A stretch of DNA of 64,000 nt from DATBAX01 sp963723765 (GTDB lineage: Bacteria; Acidobacteriota; Terriglobia; Terriglobales; Acidobacteriaceae). The notes beneath the pieces are model-generated. The model saw only the letters and a list, made by a program, of their open reading frames with translations. It was not told the DNA's origin and searched no databases. Position 1 is the first letter of the stretch. Every line of letters starts with the position of its first letter. The stretch spans positions 1 through 64,000 of the forward strand of contig CAVRSD010000016.1 in assembly GCA_963723765.1 (NCBI GenBank), in the 5' to 3' direction. Positions 55,833 to 64,000 of this stretch are shown here, in pieces. A program made the translations under genes and the position numbers.

Positions 55833-56400
55833 CTCAAGGTCAATGTTTGTGGCATTCATCGCGCTCATGGTATTGCCCGCTTGCAGCGTCAATGTAAAAA
55901 AAGGCGAGAACGGCGAGGACAAGAAAGTCGATATCAATACTCCCCTAGGTGGGATCCATGTCAACAACAGTGCCGACGTGCGGGACACCGGCCTGCCGGT
56001 TTATCCCGGTGCCCGTCCCAAAAAGAAGGACAACGATGACGATGAGAAAAGCGCCAATGTCGATATCTCCAGCTTCGGATTTTCCCTGAAAGTTGTGGCT
56101 GTTGAATATGAATCCGACGATCCACCCAGCAAGGTCATCGCTTATTATTCGGATAAATTGAAGGAGTACGGCAACGTACTCCAATGCCATACGAACGGGA
56201 GCACCTACAACTATCACCCCTCCGGGGATTCTCGCGAATCCAAGGAACTCAAATGCGAAGGTGATGGTGGCGGCAAGAATGTTGAGCTGAAAGTTGGCAC
56301 TCAGGAGAATCAACGTATCGTCTCAATCGAGCCGGCAGCCAAGGGATCCAGCTTTGCGTTGGTCTATGTGCATACCAAGGGAAAAGAAGGGTCGATTTAG
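55804..56400 (+). CDS. predicted lipoprotein, first of a tandem paralogous pair
   Basis: 198 residues from ATG 55804 (GGAGGG 7 bases upstream). Signal with lipobox-like LPAC (IALMVLPACSVNV). Mature part: Lys/Asp-rich linker, then a compact domain with DTGLPVYPGARPKKKDND, VVAVEYESDDPPSKVIAYYS, DKLKEYGNVLQC and a closing KGSSFALVYVHTKGKEGSI. The next gene has the same layout and the same last residues. No named family; the phrase 'YYSDKLKEYG' recalls small outer-envelope proteins of unknown role. It overlaps the end of the GH3 gene by 29 bases. Confidence 0.8.
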   Translation: MRISNLLSVNSRSMFVAFIALMVLPACSVNVKKGENGEDKKVDINTPLGGIHVNNSADVRDTGLPVYPGARPKKKDNDDDEKSANVDISSFGFSLKVVAVEYESDDPPSKVIAYYSDKLKEYGNVLQCHTNGSTYNYHPSGDSRESKELKCEGDGGGKNVELKVGTQENQRIVSIEPAAKGSSFALVYVHTKGKEGSI

Positions 56401-56410
56401 GAGGGAAGTT

Positions 56411-57016
56411 ATGTCTCGATTTGTAAGCTCGCGCAAAATCATTTTTCATTCGGTAACTGCGCTCGGTATGCTGCTCTGCTTACCTGCGCTGAATGCCAGA
56501 GCCCAACAATCCAGCGACGGAGGACAAGATAAGAATCTCGACATCCGCAGCTCCGTGGGTGACTTGCATGTGGGCAACGACGCTTCTGCTCGCGACACGG
56601 GTTTGCCGCTCTATCCGGGTTCACGCCTCAAGCATGATGATCAAGACAAGAACAAGGACAACGCCAATTTTGGGATTTTGACCTCGGCATTCGGCATAAA
56701 GCTGGTCGTCGTCAATTACGATTCTGACGATTCTCCCGACAAGCTCATTGCCTACTACCGGAAGAAGCTGGAAAAATACGGCAAGGTGCTGGAGTGCCAT
56801 CGCAGCGAGGGCGGCGGAGATGTTCACATAAACGCCGGCAATCACGATTCGGATTCCAAAGAACTCAAGTGTGATGGCGACAACAACGGTAATAACGTGG
56901 AGCTGAAGGTTGGGACCGAAGATAACCAGCACGTGGTCTCGATTAAGCCCGAAACCAAGGGATCCAGTTTCGCCCTGGTCTATTTGTATGCTCGAGGTAA
57001 AGAAGGGTCGATCTAG
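56411..57016 (+). CDS. predicted secreted protein, second of the tandem paralogous pair
   Basis: 201 residues. ATG 56411 follows a perfect AGGAGG. Signal peptide (FHSVTALGMLLCLPALNARA) but no lipobox, so it is likely periplasmic while its neighbour is lipid-anchored. The mature domain matches the neighbour throughout: DTGLPLYPGSRLKHDDQDKN, VVVNYDSDDSPDKLIAYYRK, LEKYGKVLECHRSEGG, SKELKCDGDNNGNNVELKVG and the ending KGSSFALVYLYARGKEGSI. It arose by duplication. Only 10 bases separate the two genes, so they form one operon. Function unknown. Confidence 0.82.
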   Translation: MSRFVSSRKIIFHSVTALGMLLCLPALNARAQQSSDGGQDKNLDIRSSVGDLHVGNDASARDTGLPLYPGSRLKHDDQDKNKDNANFGILTSAFGIKLVVVNYDSDDSPDKLIAYYRKKLEKYGKVLECHRSEGGGDVHINAGNHDSDSKELKCDGDNNGNNVELKVGTEDNQHVVSIKPETKGSSFALVYLYARGKEGSI

Positions 57017-57101
57017 AGCTTCCAGCCTCGATTCGATTCCCGGAGCAGGGTGATCGGCCTTCCTTGCGTCTGCCAAGCCCGCTACTGTACCTTCACATTC
57101 A

Positions 57102-57749
57102 GTGGAACACTCCTGCTATCAGTGCGGCGCCAGCGTTGAAGATGGCATCCCCTTCTGCCGCCAATGCAATGCCCCGCAGATCCGGGTGGCTACGGTTGAG
57201 GCGGTTGCGCCTGCGGAAGTGATTCCGGAAAGTTTATCGCCGCACTATTCGGGTGCACTGCCATCCACGGTTTTTGATTGGCCCCATGCCTTACGAGCGG
57301 CGGGATTGGCTGGACTCCTGGGGGTGGTTCTCTTGACCATTCTTCGTCAGGCTTTTCCGTTGGATATGGTCACATGCGGATTTCTTGCGGTCTACTTTTA
57401 TCGCCGGAAGAACCCTTTCTCCAGCCTCACTGCGGGAATGGGTGCATTGCTCGGCACGTTGAGTGGAGTATTTGGAACGGTTTTTTTAGCAATTCCTTGC
57501 ACACTGTCGATTTTCATGGTCCGTTCCGGAGGAGAAAGCGGGGCAGCGATTCTGGCGGCCCTACGAGAACAGCTCGCTCACAATGCCGATCCTCATGCCC
57601 AGGAGATACTGGAATACGTAAAGACGCCTGAAGGTTTCACTTTAATCATGTTCGTCGTGCTCTTTGCGATGTTGATTTTCTTCATTGTCCTCTCAAGCCT
57701 GGGAGGCGCGATTGCTGCGGCGATTCTGCGCCGCAAGCAGCGTTTGTAG
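57102..57749 (+). CDS. zinc-ribbon membrane protein
   Basis: 215 residues, GTG start. N-terminal zinc ribbon CYQCGASVEDGIPFCRQC (four Cys), a Pro/Ala linker, then four membrane segments (AGLAGLLGVVLLTILRQAF, MVTCGFLAVYFYRRKNPF, AGMGALLGTLSGVFGTVFLA, TLIMFVVLFAMLIFFIVLSS). This ribbon-plus-membrane layout is common in acidobacteria. Function unknown. It lies between the tandem pair and pyrR on the same strand. Confidence 0.78.
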   Translation: MEHSCYQCGASVEDGIPFCRQCNAPQIRVATVEAVAPAEVIPESLSPHYSGALPSTVFDWPHALRAAGLAGLLGVVLLTILRQAFPLDMVTCGFLAVYFYRRKNPFSSLTAGMGALLGTLSGVFGTVFLAIPCTLSIFMVRSGGESGAAILAALREQLAHNADPHAQEILEYVKTPEGFTLIMFVVLFAMLIFFIVLSSLGGAIAAAILRRKQRL

Positions 57750-57808
57750 GAGAAAGGTTCCCACCTGCCTTGCCCCACCCCGCTTCCCCCGCGTAGGATG
57801 TAGCGTTC

Positions 57809-58384
57809 ATGACTGCAAGACTCCCACCTCGTCAGCCCAACCTGAGAGAGAAGGCGCAATTGATGTCGGCGTCGGAGATCGAGCGCACTTTGGTGCGCCT
57901 GGTCCACGAAATCATTGAGAAAAACAACGGCGCCAAAGATCTGGGCCTGGTGGGGATCCGCCGCCGCGGGGTGTATTTGGCACAGCGTCTAGGCGCGATG
58001 ATTCAGCGCATCGAGAAAATGCCGGTGCCCGTGGGTACGCTTGACATTACTCTTTATAGAGACGACCTCTCCACGGTGGGACCGAAGCCGGTGGTGCAAC
58101 AGACCAAGATGGAGTTTCCCATCACGGACAAGAGTATTGTGCTGGTGGATGACGTTCTCTATACCGGCAGGACCATCCGCGCGGCCATGGACGCCCTTTT
58201 TGACCACGGACGCCCCAAGCGCGTGCAACTTTGCGTTTTGATCGATCGCGGCCACCGGGAGCTGCCTATTGAAGCGGCTTTTGTCGGGCGCAAGGTGCAG
58301 ACCACCGAGCAGGAAATCATTGAGGTGAAGCTGCACGAAATTGACGAAGCAGAAAAAGTTCTGCTGGTGGAAAAACAAAGCTAG
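57809..58384 (+). CDS. pyrR: bifunctional pyr operon regulator / uracil phosphoribosyltransferase
   Basis: 191 residues. In Gram-positive bacteria PyrR binds pyr mRNA and also has UPRTase activity. Seen: GLVGIRRRGVYLAQRLGAM, the PRPP loop IVLVDDVLYTGRTIRAAMDA, and VQLCVLIDRGHRELPIEAAF with VGRKVQTT. ATG 57809 has TAGGATG upstream; ATG 57863 is possible. It heads the pyrR-pyrB-pyrC group, as in many genomes, so control of this operon by UMP through PyrR is likely, though I did not find a clear anti-terminator loop. Confidence 0.93.
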   Translation: MTARLPPRQPNLREKAQLMSASEIERTLVRLVHEIIEKNNGAKDLGLVGIRRRGVYLAQRLGAMIQRIEKMPVPVGTLDITLYRDDLSTVGPKPVVQQTKMEFPITDKSIVLVDDVLYTGRTIRAAMDALFDHGRPKRVQLCVLIDRGHRELPIEAAFVGRKVQTTEQEIIEVKLHEIDEAEKVLLVEKQS

Positions 58385-58400
58385 AACAAGAAATCTACAG

Positions 58401-59315
58401 ATGAACAAAGTTGCACGCGGTTCCCTACTCGGCATCGAAGGAATGGAAGCGGCGGAAATTGTGGGCCTGCTCAAACTGGCCCGCAGCATGAATCCGCTGA
58501 AGCCACGACCATTGCTGCACGACAAAAAAGTGTTGCTTCTTTTCTACGAAGCTTCCACTCGCACTCGCAGTTCGTTTGAGATTGCCGCCAAGTCACTGGG
58601 CGCGATGACCACGCTCATTCTTTCCAGTGGATCGAGCATTGAGAAAGGCGAATCGCTGCTGGATACGGCCTACACGCTACGTGCCGTGGGCGCGGATGTG
58701 ATCGTGGTCCGTCATCCCAACGCCGGCGCTCCGCTGCTGATGGCTACCCATCTCGATATTCCCGTCATCAATGCCGGCGACGGTATGCACGAGCATCCTT
58801 CACAAGCGTTGTTGGACGCTTACACGATTTTGCGTCACAAGAAAACGCTCAAGGGATTGCGGGTTACGATTGTGGGCGACATTTATCACAGCCGCGTGGC
58901 GCGTTCCGCAGTTCATCTGCTCAGTAAGTTCGGATCACACATCACTTTATGTGGACCAACGGAATTTCTGCCGGAACTGGCCACTAGCCTTGCACCTGGC
59001 CTGCACATTGCCCGGACGGTGGAAGAAGCGGTGCACGGGGCTGATGTGGTGATGGTGTTGCGCGTGCAAAAAGAGCGGCTGGCAGGTACCAAGATCAGCC
59101 TTGAAGATTATATTGCGAGATATCAGATGACCATGCCCCGGTTGCGACTCGCTAAACGCGATGCGCTGTTGATGCATCCCGGGCCGATTATTCGCGGGTT
59201 AGAACTGACCTGGGAAGTGGCCGATTGCCCGCAATCCGTGATTGTGGAAGAAGTTCGCAACGGAGTGCCGGTGCGGATGGCCATCCTGGCGAAGGCGTTG
59301 GGAAAAGCGAAATGA
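58401..59315 (+). CDS. pyrB: aspartate carbamoyltransferase catalytic subunit
   Basis: 304 residues from ATG 58401. Joins carbamoyl phosphate and aspartate in pyrimidine synthesis. Carbamoyl-phosphate loop FYEASTRTRSSFEIAAK, SSGSSIEKGESLLDTAYTL, aspartate region VINAGDGMHEHPSQALLD, and near the end LLMHPGPIIRGLELTWE. Starts 16 bases after pyrR. No regulatory PyrI gene is present, as usual with PyrR-type operons. Confidence 0.96.
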   Translation: MNKVARGSLLGIEGMEAAEIVGLLKLARSMNPLKPRPLLHDKKVLLLFYEASTRTRSSFEIAAKSLGAMTTLILSSGSSIEKGESLLDTAYTLRAVGADVIVVRHPNAGAPLLMATHLDIPVINAGDGMHEHPSQALLDAYTILRHKKTLKGLRVTIVGDIYHSRVARSAVHLLSKFGSHITLCGPTEFLPELATSLAPGLHIARTVEEAVHGADVVMVLRVQKERLAGTKISLEDYIARYQMTMPRLRLAKRDALLMHPGPIIRGLELTWEVADCPQSVIVEEVRNGVPVRMAILAKALGKAK

Positions 59316-59328
59316 AGACGCAAAGCCT

Positions 59329-59443
59329 ACTCACCACGGAGTCACGGAGTCACGGAGAGGATCAAAGACTATTGCGTGTGAGCGTTTGTTCTTCCAAGAA
59401 CGCTCTTTGTGACTCCGTGTCTCCGTGGTGGATTCTATGTGAG
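59329..59443. repeat. repeat family E, long inverted copy between pyrB and pyrC
   Basis: TACTCACCACGGAGTCACGG AG (split) at the left and TGACTCCGTGTCTCCGTGGT GG (split) at the right form an inverted pair of about 25 bases with a 60-base loop. It interrupts the pyr operon and must be read through if pyrC shares the transcript. Confidence 0.78.
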
Positions 59444-59460
59444 TATCTACGGAGATCAGC

Positions 59461-60765
59461 GTGAATCCACGGCAAGGGAAGAGTCTTTTGATTCGCGGCG
59501 GTCATGTCATCGACCCCGCCGGCGGCATCGACGCGCCCATGGATGTTCTCCTGCGTGATGGACATGTCGTCGAAGTTGCGTCGCCGAATAAAATTCGCGG
59601 CGGTGTTGACGAAAAACTTGATGCAAAGGGATTAATTGTTGCACCGGGATTCATCGATCTCCACATCCATTTGCGGGAGCCGGGGCAAAGCTACAAGGAA
59701 ACCATAGCGACGGGAACCGCTGCCGCTGCGGCTGGCGGTTTTACTTCGGTTTGCTGCATGCCCAACACGCATCCGGTTGTCGATTCGCCGGAATGGGTCA
59801 CCTGGATGCAGCAACCCGACCGTGGTGCGGTGGTCAACGTCTTTCCGATCGCCGCTGCCACGCAAGCCAGCAAAGGCGCGGCGCTCACGGATTTCCGCGC
59901 GCTGCAACGTGCGGGTGCGGTCGCTATTACGGACGACGGCAAGCCCATTCTCAATGACGCCATCATGCGCGACACGTTGCGAGTTGCGGCTGAGATCAAC
60001 CTTCCGGTCATTCAGCATGCCGAAGATACCCGTACCACCGAGGGCTGCTCGATGAACGAGAGCCCAACTTCGTTCCGCCTGGGCCTGCGTGGAATGATGG
60101 CCTCTGCCGAGGCGTCCATTGTCGAACGAGATGTTCATCTGGCGCAGCAGTTTGGCGGGGCGCGGTTGCACGTGGCCCATCTTTCCACTGCGGACGCGCT
60201 GAAGGCTGTGCGCCGGGGCAAGCGTCATAAAGTTCGCGTGACTTGCGAAGTTACGCCGCATCATTTCACTTTGACCGACGCCGATGTTAGGGATTACAAC
60301 GCCAACTTCAAGATGAATCCACCGTTGCGGTCGGTAGCTGATCGCGAGGCAATTCTGGCGGCACTGGCCGATGGCACCGTCGACGCTATCGCTACCGACC
60401 ATGCACCGCATGCGCCGCATGAAAAGATTATTGAGTTTGAGCAGGCTGCTTTCGGCATCACCGGATTAGAGACAGCGCTCGGCCTTGCCATCACCCGCCT
60501 GCATCGCGAACACAAGATTTCTCTGGCGAGGATTGTAGAGTTGTTCACCGCAGGTCCGGCACGGGTGGTGGATTTGAATGGGCGAGGCACGCTGGCGCGC
60601 GGCAGTCACGCTGATGTGACCATATTTGATCCCAAGAAACGTTGGACGTACGAAGCTGCCAAAGGCCGCTCCAAGTCTCACAATACGCCCTTCGATGGCT
60701 GGCAGTTTACGGGAAAGATTGTGGCGACGATTGTGGGGGGGCAGATTGTGTATCGGGCCGGTTAA
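59461..60765 (+). CDS. pyrC: dihydroorotase (class I)
   Basis: 434 residues, GTG start. Cyclises carbamoyl aspartate. Amidohydrolase metal site: DLHIHLREPGQSYKETI, HVAHLSTADALKAVR, VTCEVTPHHFTLTDADV and DAIATDHAPHAPHEK; the class I length and the C-terminal GRGTLARGSHADVTIFDP fit. Third gene of the pyr group, separated from pyrB by a family E repeat. Its end overlaps the convergent transposase gene by 4 bases. Confidence 0.96.
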   Translation: MNPRQGKSLLIRGGHVIDPAGGIDAPMDVLLRDGHVVEVASPNKIRGGVDEKLDAKGLIVAPGFIDLHIHLREPGQSYKETIATGTAAAAAGGFTSVCCMPNTHPVVDSPEWVTWMQQPDRGAVVNVFPIAAATQASKGAALTDFRALQRAGAVAITDDGKPILNDAIMRDTLRVAAEINLPVIQHAEDTRTTEGCSMNESPTSFRLGLRGMMASAEASIVERDVHLAQQFGGARLHVAHLSTADALKAVRRGKRHKVRVTCEVTPHHFTLTDADVRDYNANFKMNPPLRSVADREAILAALADGTVDAIATDHAPHAPHEKIIEFEQAAFGITGLETALGLAITRLHREHKISLARIVELFTAGPARVVDLNGRGTLARGSHADVTIFDPKKRWTYEAAKGRSKSHNTPFDGWQFTGKIVATIVGGQIVYRAG

Positions 60766-61205
60766 TCGAAGGTGTGCCCGGCGTTGTACGGCACACCGGA
60801 TTTTCGTAATAGCGTCAGGAACTCCTCCTCGAAATTGCGCTTCTTGTGATGTTCGGCCTGATGGCGAATGTATGCCTGCACCATGTTTAGTAATGACGGA
60901 CTCACGCTGAACGCGCCGTATCCTCTCTGCCACTCAAACGTCAGGCCATGTTCGCCGAACCAGCGTGAAGAGTTGGCTTTCAATTTCTGGACAGCTTCTG
61001 CCAAGGACAGCTTCGGGGGCAGCGAGATCAGTAAATGGATGTGATTGGCTGTGCCACCTGCAGCGAGGAGTTCGATGCCAAGATTCTTGGCGATGCCCAG
61101 TAGGTAAGCCCAGAGTTTTTCCTGGAGCTCCGACGGAATGGTGTTGCGGCGTTCTTTCGTGCTGAAAATACAATGGATGAAATTGGCGGCGTAAGTTTGA
61201 GACAT
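60762..61205 (-). mobile_element. tnpA: IS200/IS605-type transposase (TnpA, Y1 family)
   Basis: 147 residues from ATG 61205. HUH motif His55-Ile-His57 in GGTANHIHLLISLPPKLS, catalytic Tyr112 in MVQAYIRHQAEHHKKRNFEE, and the REP-free IS200 layout (FIHCIFSTKERRNTIP at the start). Cuts and rejoins single-stranded DNA. No TnpB is beside it. IS ends were not located with certainty: the hairpin-rich stretch upstream (from 61286) may hold one of them. Differs from the two RAYTs by the longer helix after the Tyr and the lack of NPV. Confidence 0.9.
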
Positions 61206-61285
61206 GTTGTGACAGGGTAATCCGTTTTTCGGGGAACTGTCTGTGTCCATTGTCACCGGCGGATCTGTGGAAATGTTGGACGGGG

Positions 61286-61545
61286 TACCGTCGCTACGCG
61301 ACTCGTTGCGGTTCGCAGTTTACCTGGGACTTACGTCCCAGGCTAATGAATGGCGTCGCCTTCGGCGACTGGGGTGTGCCTGGTTTTCGATTCGGGTTAC
61401 GTTCAAGCCAGCGATCGTGGGGTGCTGAATTATGCTTGACGCGGATGAAGATCAGTCGCGGAGCGACGGTATTCATTAGCCCAGCACGTGAGTGCTGGGT
61501 ACAGATGAGGGATGAGCGAGTCCCGACAGGGACGGCACGCTTCGG
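61286..61545. mobile_element. hairpin-rich non-coding element
   Basis: Outer inverted repeat TACCGTCGCTACGCGAC (61286-61302) and GTCGCGGAGCGACGGTA (61455-61471), one mismatch. Inside and beyond lie further hairpins: CCTGGGACTTACGTCCCAGG, CGTCGCCTTCGGCGACTGGG, CCCAGCACGTGAGTGCTGGG, GAGTCCCGACAGGGAC. AGGCTAATGAAT and ATTCATTAGCC are also inverted. No coding capacity. It may be a non-autonomous partner of the adjacent transposase. Confidence 0.65.
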
Positions 61546-61552
61546 ACACTGC

Positions 61553-62767
61553 CTATACCAAAATCCCCATTTTCTTCCCCGCCAGTTTCCCAGCACTTCC
61601 AGCGCTTGCTGCAACTCTTCTCTTGGTATGCGTGGCGGTAACAATGGTGCGAATTCTTGCTTTGCCTTCAGGTACCGTCGGAAAGGCGATGCCGGTGCCG
61701 AGCACGCCTTCTTTGAACAGCTCGCGGGAGAAGTCCATGGTGAGTTTGCCGTCGCCGATGATGATGGGGGTGATTGGGGTTTCGCTCGCTGGAGTGGTTT
61801 TGCCGCCGATGTCGAATCCCAGCAGGCCCAGTTCTTTTTTCCAGAAGCGGGTGTTCTCCCAGAGTTCTTCGATGCGCTCAGGCTCATTTTCCAGAACATC
61901 GAAAGCGGCGATGCAGGTTGCAGCGACCGATGGCGGATGCGAAGTGGAAAACAGAAACGGGCGGGCGCGGTGATAGAGGAAATCGATGAGGTCGCGAGTG
62001 CCGCAGACGTAGCCGCCGAGCGCGCCGATGGCTTTCGATAAAGTGCCGACCTGGATGTCCACGCGTCCGTGGACGTTGAAATGATCGATGGTGCCGCGGC
62101 CGTTGCGGCCGAGAACGCCGGAGGCGTGGGCGTCGTCGACCATCATGATGGCGCCATATTTTTCCGCTACGTCGCACAATCCTGGGAGAGGACCGATGTC
62201 GCCGTCCATGGAGAAGACGCCGTCGGTGATCAGTAGTTTCTTGCCGGGCTGGTCTTTCACGCTGGCGAGCTTTTCTTCGGCCTGGGCGACGTTCTTGTGT
62301 TCGAAGACGAGGATCTTGGCACGCGATAAACGGGCGCCGTCGATGATGGAGGCATGATTCAAGGCGTCGGAAATAATGAAATCTTCTTTGCCCAGAATGG
62401 CCGAAACGGTGCCGGCATTGGCGGCGAATCCGGATTGAAAGACCACGCAGGCTTCGACATTCTTGAAGCGGGAAATCTTTTCTTCCAGTTCCATGTGGAT
62501 TTTCATGGTTCCGGCGATGGTGCGCACTGCTCCGGATCCGACACCGTATTTGCGGGTGGCCTCGAGAGCGGCCTCGCGCAGCTTGGGATGCGTGGTGAGT
62601 CCTAGATAATTGTTGGAAGCCAGATTGATGACTCTTTTGCCGTCGAAGGTGCAGACGGAGGCTTGCTCGTCATCGAGCACGCGCAGCTTGAAGTGCGTGC
62701 CCTTGGTTTTTAGCTCATCGAGCTGTTCTGTAAGATAAGAGAGAGGGTTGGGGCGGCTGGTTGACAT
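61553..62767 (-). CDS. kbl: glycine C-acetyltransferase / 8-amino-7-oxononanoate synthase family enzyme (two compensating indels near the 3' end)
   Basis: 404 residues, PLP-dependent alpha-oxoamine synthase. Seen: INLASNNYLGLTTHPKL, SDALNHASIIDGARL, DDAHASGVLGRNGRGTI, and the PLP Lys in VGTLSKAIGALGGYVCG. Kbl (2-amino-3-ketobutyrate CoA ligase) and BioF are hard to separate; the strand GVGSGAVRTIAGTMKIH favours Kbl slightly. No tdh or bio gene adjoins. Seen: after IVTATHT the frame reads RRVAASAGSAG, while the other frame reads REELQQALEVLG, the expected family end; one base gained near 61619 and one lost near 61597 would explain it. Confidence 0.85.
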   Translation of the reverse strand: MSTSRPNPLSYLTEQLDELKTKGTHFKLRVLDDEQASVCTFDGKRVINLASNNYLGLTTHPKLREAALEATRKYGVGSGAVRTIAGTMKIHMELEEKISRFKNVEACVVFQSGFAANAGTVSAILGKEDFIISDALNHASIIDGARLSRAKILVFEHKNVAQAEEKLASVKDQPGKKLLITDGVFSMDGDIGPLPGLCDVAEKYGAIMMVDDAHASGVLGRNGRGTIDHFNVHGRVDIQVGTLSKAIGALGGYVCGTRDLIDFLYHRARPFLFSTSHPPSVAATCIAAFDVLENEPERIEELWENTRFWKKELGLLGFDIGGKTTPASETPITPIIIGDGKLTMDFSRELFKEGVLGTGIAFPTVPEGKARIRTIVTATHTKRRVAASAGSAGKLAGKKMGILV

Positions 62768-62870
62768 TTAATCTCCAGATTATTGACTGAACAGTTTATA
62801 ACGAAGAAAGGGATCTATTTCCCGGCTGCATATCGTCCAAGAATATTTCTGGTCCGGAGGAATGCAATTT

Positions 62871-63792
62871 ATGAAACGCCTTCATGTCTCTCAAAAATTA
62901 GCCGCAGTTATTCTATTCTTCGCCGTGACCGCGTTTTCGACGACGGCGTTTGCCGAAACGGACAAGTCCATCGTCTCTCACACTGCTGACATCAACGGCG
63001 TCAAACTGCATTACATGACGGCCGGCCACGGCACACCACTTATCCTGCTGCATGGCTATGCGGAAACATCGCTCATGTGGAAGCCGATAATGCCAGCTCT
63101 AGCTGAGCGATTCATGGTGATTGCACCCGACCTGCCCGGCATTGGAGACTCGGCGATTCCTGCAAACGGTCTGGACATGAAGAGTGCAGCAATCAGTATT
63201 CATGAGCTTGCCCGCTCGTTGGGAATTGAGAAGGCGGAAGTAGTTGGACATGACATTGGCCTGATGGTGGCCTACGCCTACGCCGCGCAATTCCCCGCGG
63301 AAGTGACGAAACTTGTGGTGATGGACGCTTTCCTGCCCGGAGTAGGCGATTGGGAAACTGTTTATAACGATCCGAGCAACTGGCATTTTCGGTTTTAACG
63401 GGCCGACTCCCGAGGCATTGGTGCAGGGACGGGAGCGTGCTTACTACGAGCACTACTGGAATGACTTTGCTGCCGATAAAAATCATTCCGTCCCCGAAGT
63501 GGACCGCACACTCTATGCCGCGGCCTACGCGCGACCGGGGCGCATGCGCGCAGGGTGGGCTTACTTTGTTTCGTTCCAGCAGGCGGCCAAGGATTTTGCT
63601 CAACTTTCTCAGACCAAGTTGACGATGCCCGTTCTGTCGATAGGCGGCGAAAAATCGTTGGGGGATTTTCTAGGACAACAGATGAAGCTAGTGACGACGG
63701 ACCTGACGGTCGTGGTGCTCAAGAATACCGGGCATTGGCTGATGGAAGAAAATTACCAAGAGACTTCGGAGGCGTTGTTGAAGTTTTTGTGA
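62871..63792 (+). CDS. secreted alpha/beta hydrolase of the epoxide hydrolase/dehalogenase type; one apparent extra T near 63397
   Basis: About 307 residues. ATG 62871 fits the GGAGG spacing (10 bases). Signal peptide (LAAVILFFAVTAFSTTAFA), then oxyanion loop PLILLHGYAETSLMWKP, nucleophile Asp in VVGHDIGLMVAYAYA, and His in LKNTGHWLMEENYQE. An Asp nucleophile points to epoxide hydrolases or haloalkane dehalogenases; substrate unknown. Seen: a stop after NWHFRF at 63398 breaks the frame; deleting one T from the TTTT run gives FNGPTPEALVQGRERAYYEH and joins both halves, so an indel error is likely. Confidence 0.85.
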
Positions 63793-63910
63793 CGGGTAGT
63801 TGGTCGTCAGGTGGCTTCAGTTTGAGCCGGCTCCGGGGTCAGTCGGGGTCCCGGCGAGTCCGGTGGTATTCTTAAGCAGGAATCATCCCACGAGAAGGCC
63901 TTTATTTTCC

Positions 63911-64000
63911 ATGTCCAACCCAAGCGTTCCCAGCCCTGAAATTCCAGAATCTGAACCTGCGACCGAGTCTTTTGACGAGATTTTTGCTCAATACGAGCGG
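63911..64000 (+). CDS. rpsA: N-terminus of a probable 30S ribosomal protein S1 (truncated by the window end)
   Basis: Open from ATG 63911 to the window edge: 30 residues starting MSNPSVPSPEIPESEP and ending FDEIFAQYER. An acidic, proline-rich start followed by SFDEIFAQYER resembles, from memory, the beginning of ribosomal protein S1 in acidobacteria, whose first S1 repeat would follow outside the window. The fragment is too short to prove it. Confidence 0.45.
   Translation, partial: MSNPSVPSPEIPESEPATESFDEIFAQYER

Overview
The window is a 64 kb piece of a bacterial chromosome, roughly 57-58% G+C by eye. It most resembles an acidobacterium of the Koribacter/Terriglobus kind. That placement is inferred from gene style (winged-helix/TPR regulators, CocE hydrolases, many secreted proteins of unknown family, lipid A genes with LpxI) and from very dense families of short intergenic palindromic repeats. 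No taxonomic search was run.

Layout. 1-2.3 kb: 3' part of a 23S rRNA gene, a spacer with an inverted repeat, the 5S gene and a terminator. 2.3-4.1 kb: a REP-associated tyrosine transposase (RAYT) among its palindromes and a DUF4230 membrane protein. 4.1-13.3 kb: CocE hydrolase, YihY, B12-binding radical SAM protein, SulP transporter, HpcH aldolase and an MFS transporter. 13.4-18.3 kb: secreted protein, winged-helix/TPR regulator, YceH, Bax-inhibitor-like protein, SRPBCC protein. 18.4-22.3 kb: 2-oxoacid dehydrogenase genes (E1 alpha, lipB, lpd). 22.4-31 kb: superinfection-immunity-like protein, hemB, mutS2, a GIY-YIG protein, dnaG and rpoD. 31.2-33.4 kb: a small accessory patch with HigBA toxin-antitoxin genes and a nucleotidyltransferase overlapping a DUF6602-like nuclease gene. 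34-37.5 kb: dnaB and lepA, convergent. 37.6-39.5 kb: an AT-richer islet with a DUF3800-like gene, an odd tRNA gene (anticodon ACU) and a small DNA-binding-like gene behind a 16-bp palindrome. 40-45 kb: hydrolase, amidohydrolase, maf, tatA, M20 peptidase. 45.2-50.3 kb: lipid A genes (fabZ, lpxA, unknown, lpxI) interrupted by a second RAYT with a different palindrome family, then DinB and a Gfo/Idh oxidoreductase. 50.6-57.7 kb: TonB-like protein, membrane-bound winged-helix regulator, miaA, a GH3 glycosidase, two tandem paralogous envelope proteins, a zinc-ribbon membrane protein. 57.8-60.8 kb: pyrimidine operon pyrR-pyrB-pyrC. 60.8-64 kb: an IS200-like transposase, a hairpin-rich element, a Kbl/BioF enzyme, an alpha/beta hydrolase and the first codons of a probable rpsA.

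Two themes stand out. First, at least nine genes need one or more single-base indels to give a full-length product (radical SAM, winged-helix/TPR, lpd, dnaG, lpxA, lpxI, GH3, kbl, alpha/beta hydrolase). Several are normally essential, so indel errors in the assembly are the most economical explanation, and they should be excluded before any gene is called broken. Second, repeats are unusually rich: two RAYT genes each with their own GTGG-type REP palindrome, a modular repeat whose outer arms are constant while the palindromic core changes, several MITE-like elements with terminal inverted repeats, and repeats that have entered coding sequences (yceH, lipB, dnaG). The best candidate for an undescribed functional system is the nucleotidyltransferase/DUF6602 pair beside HigBA.
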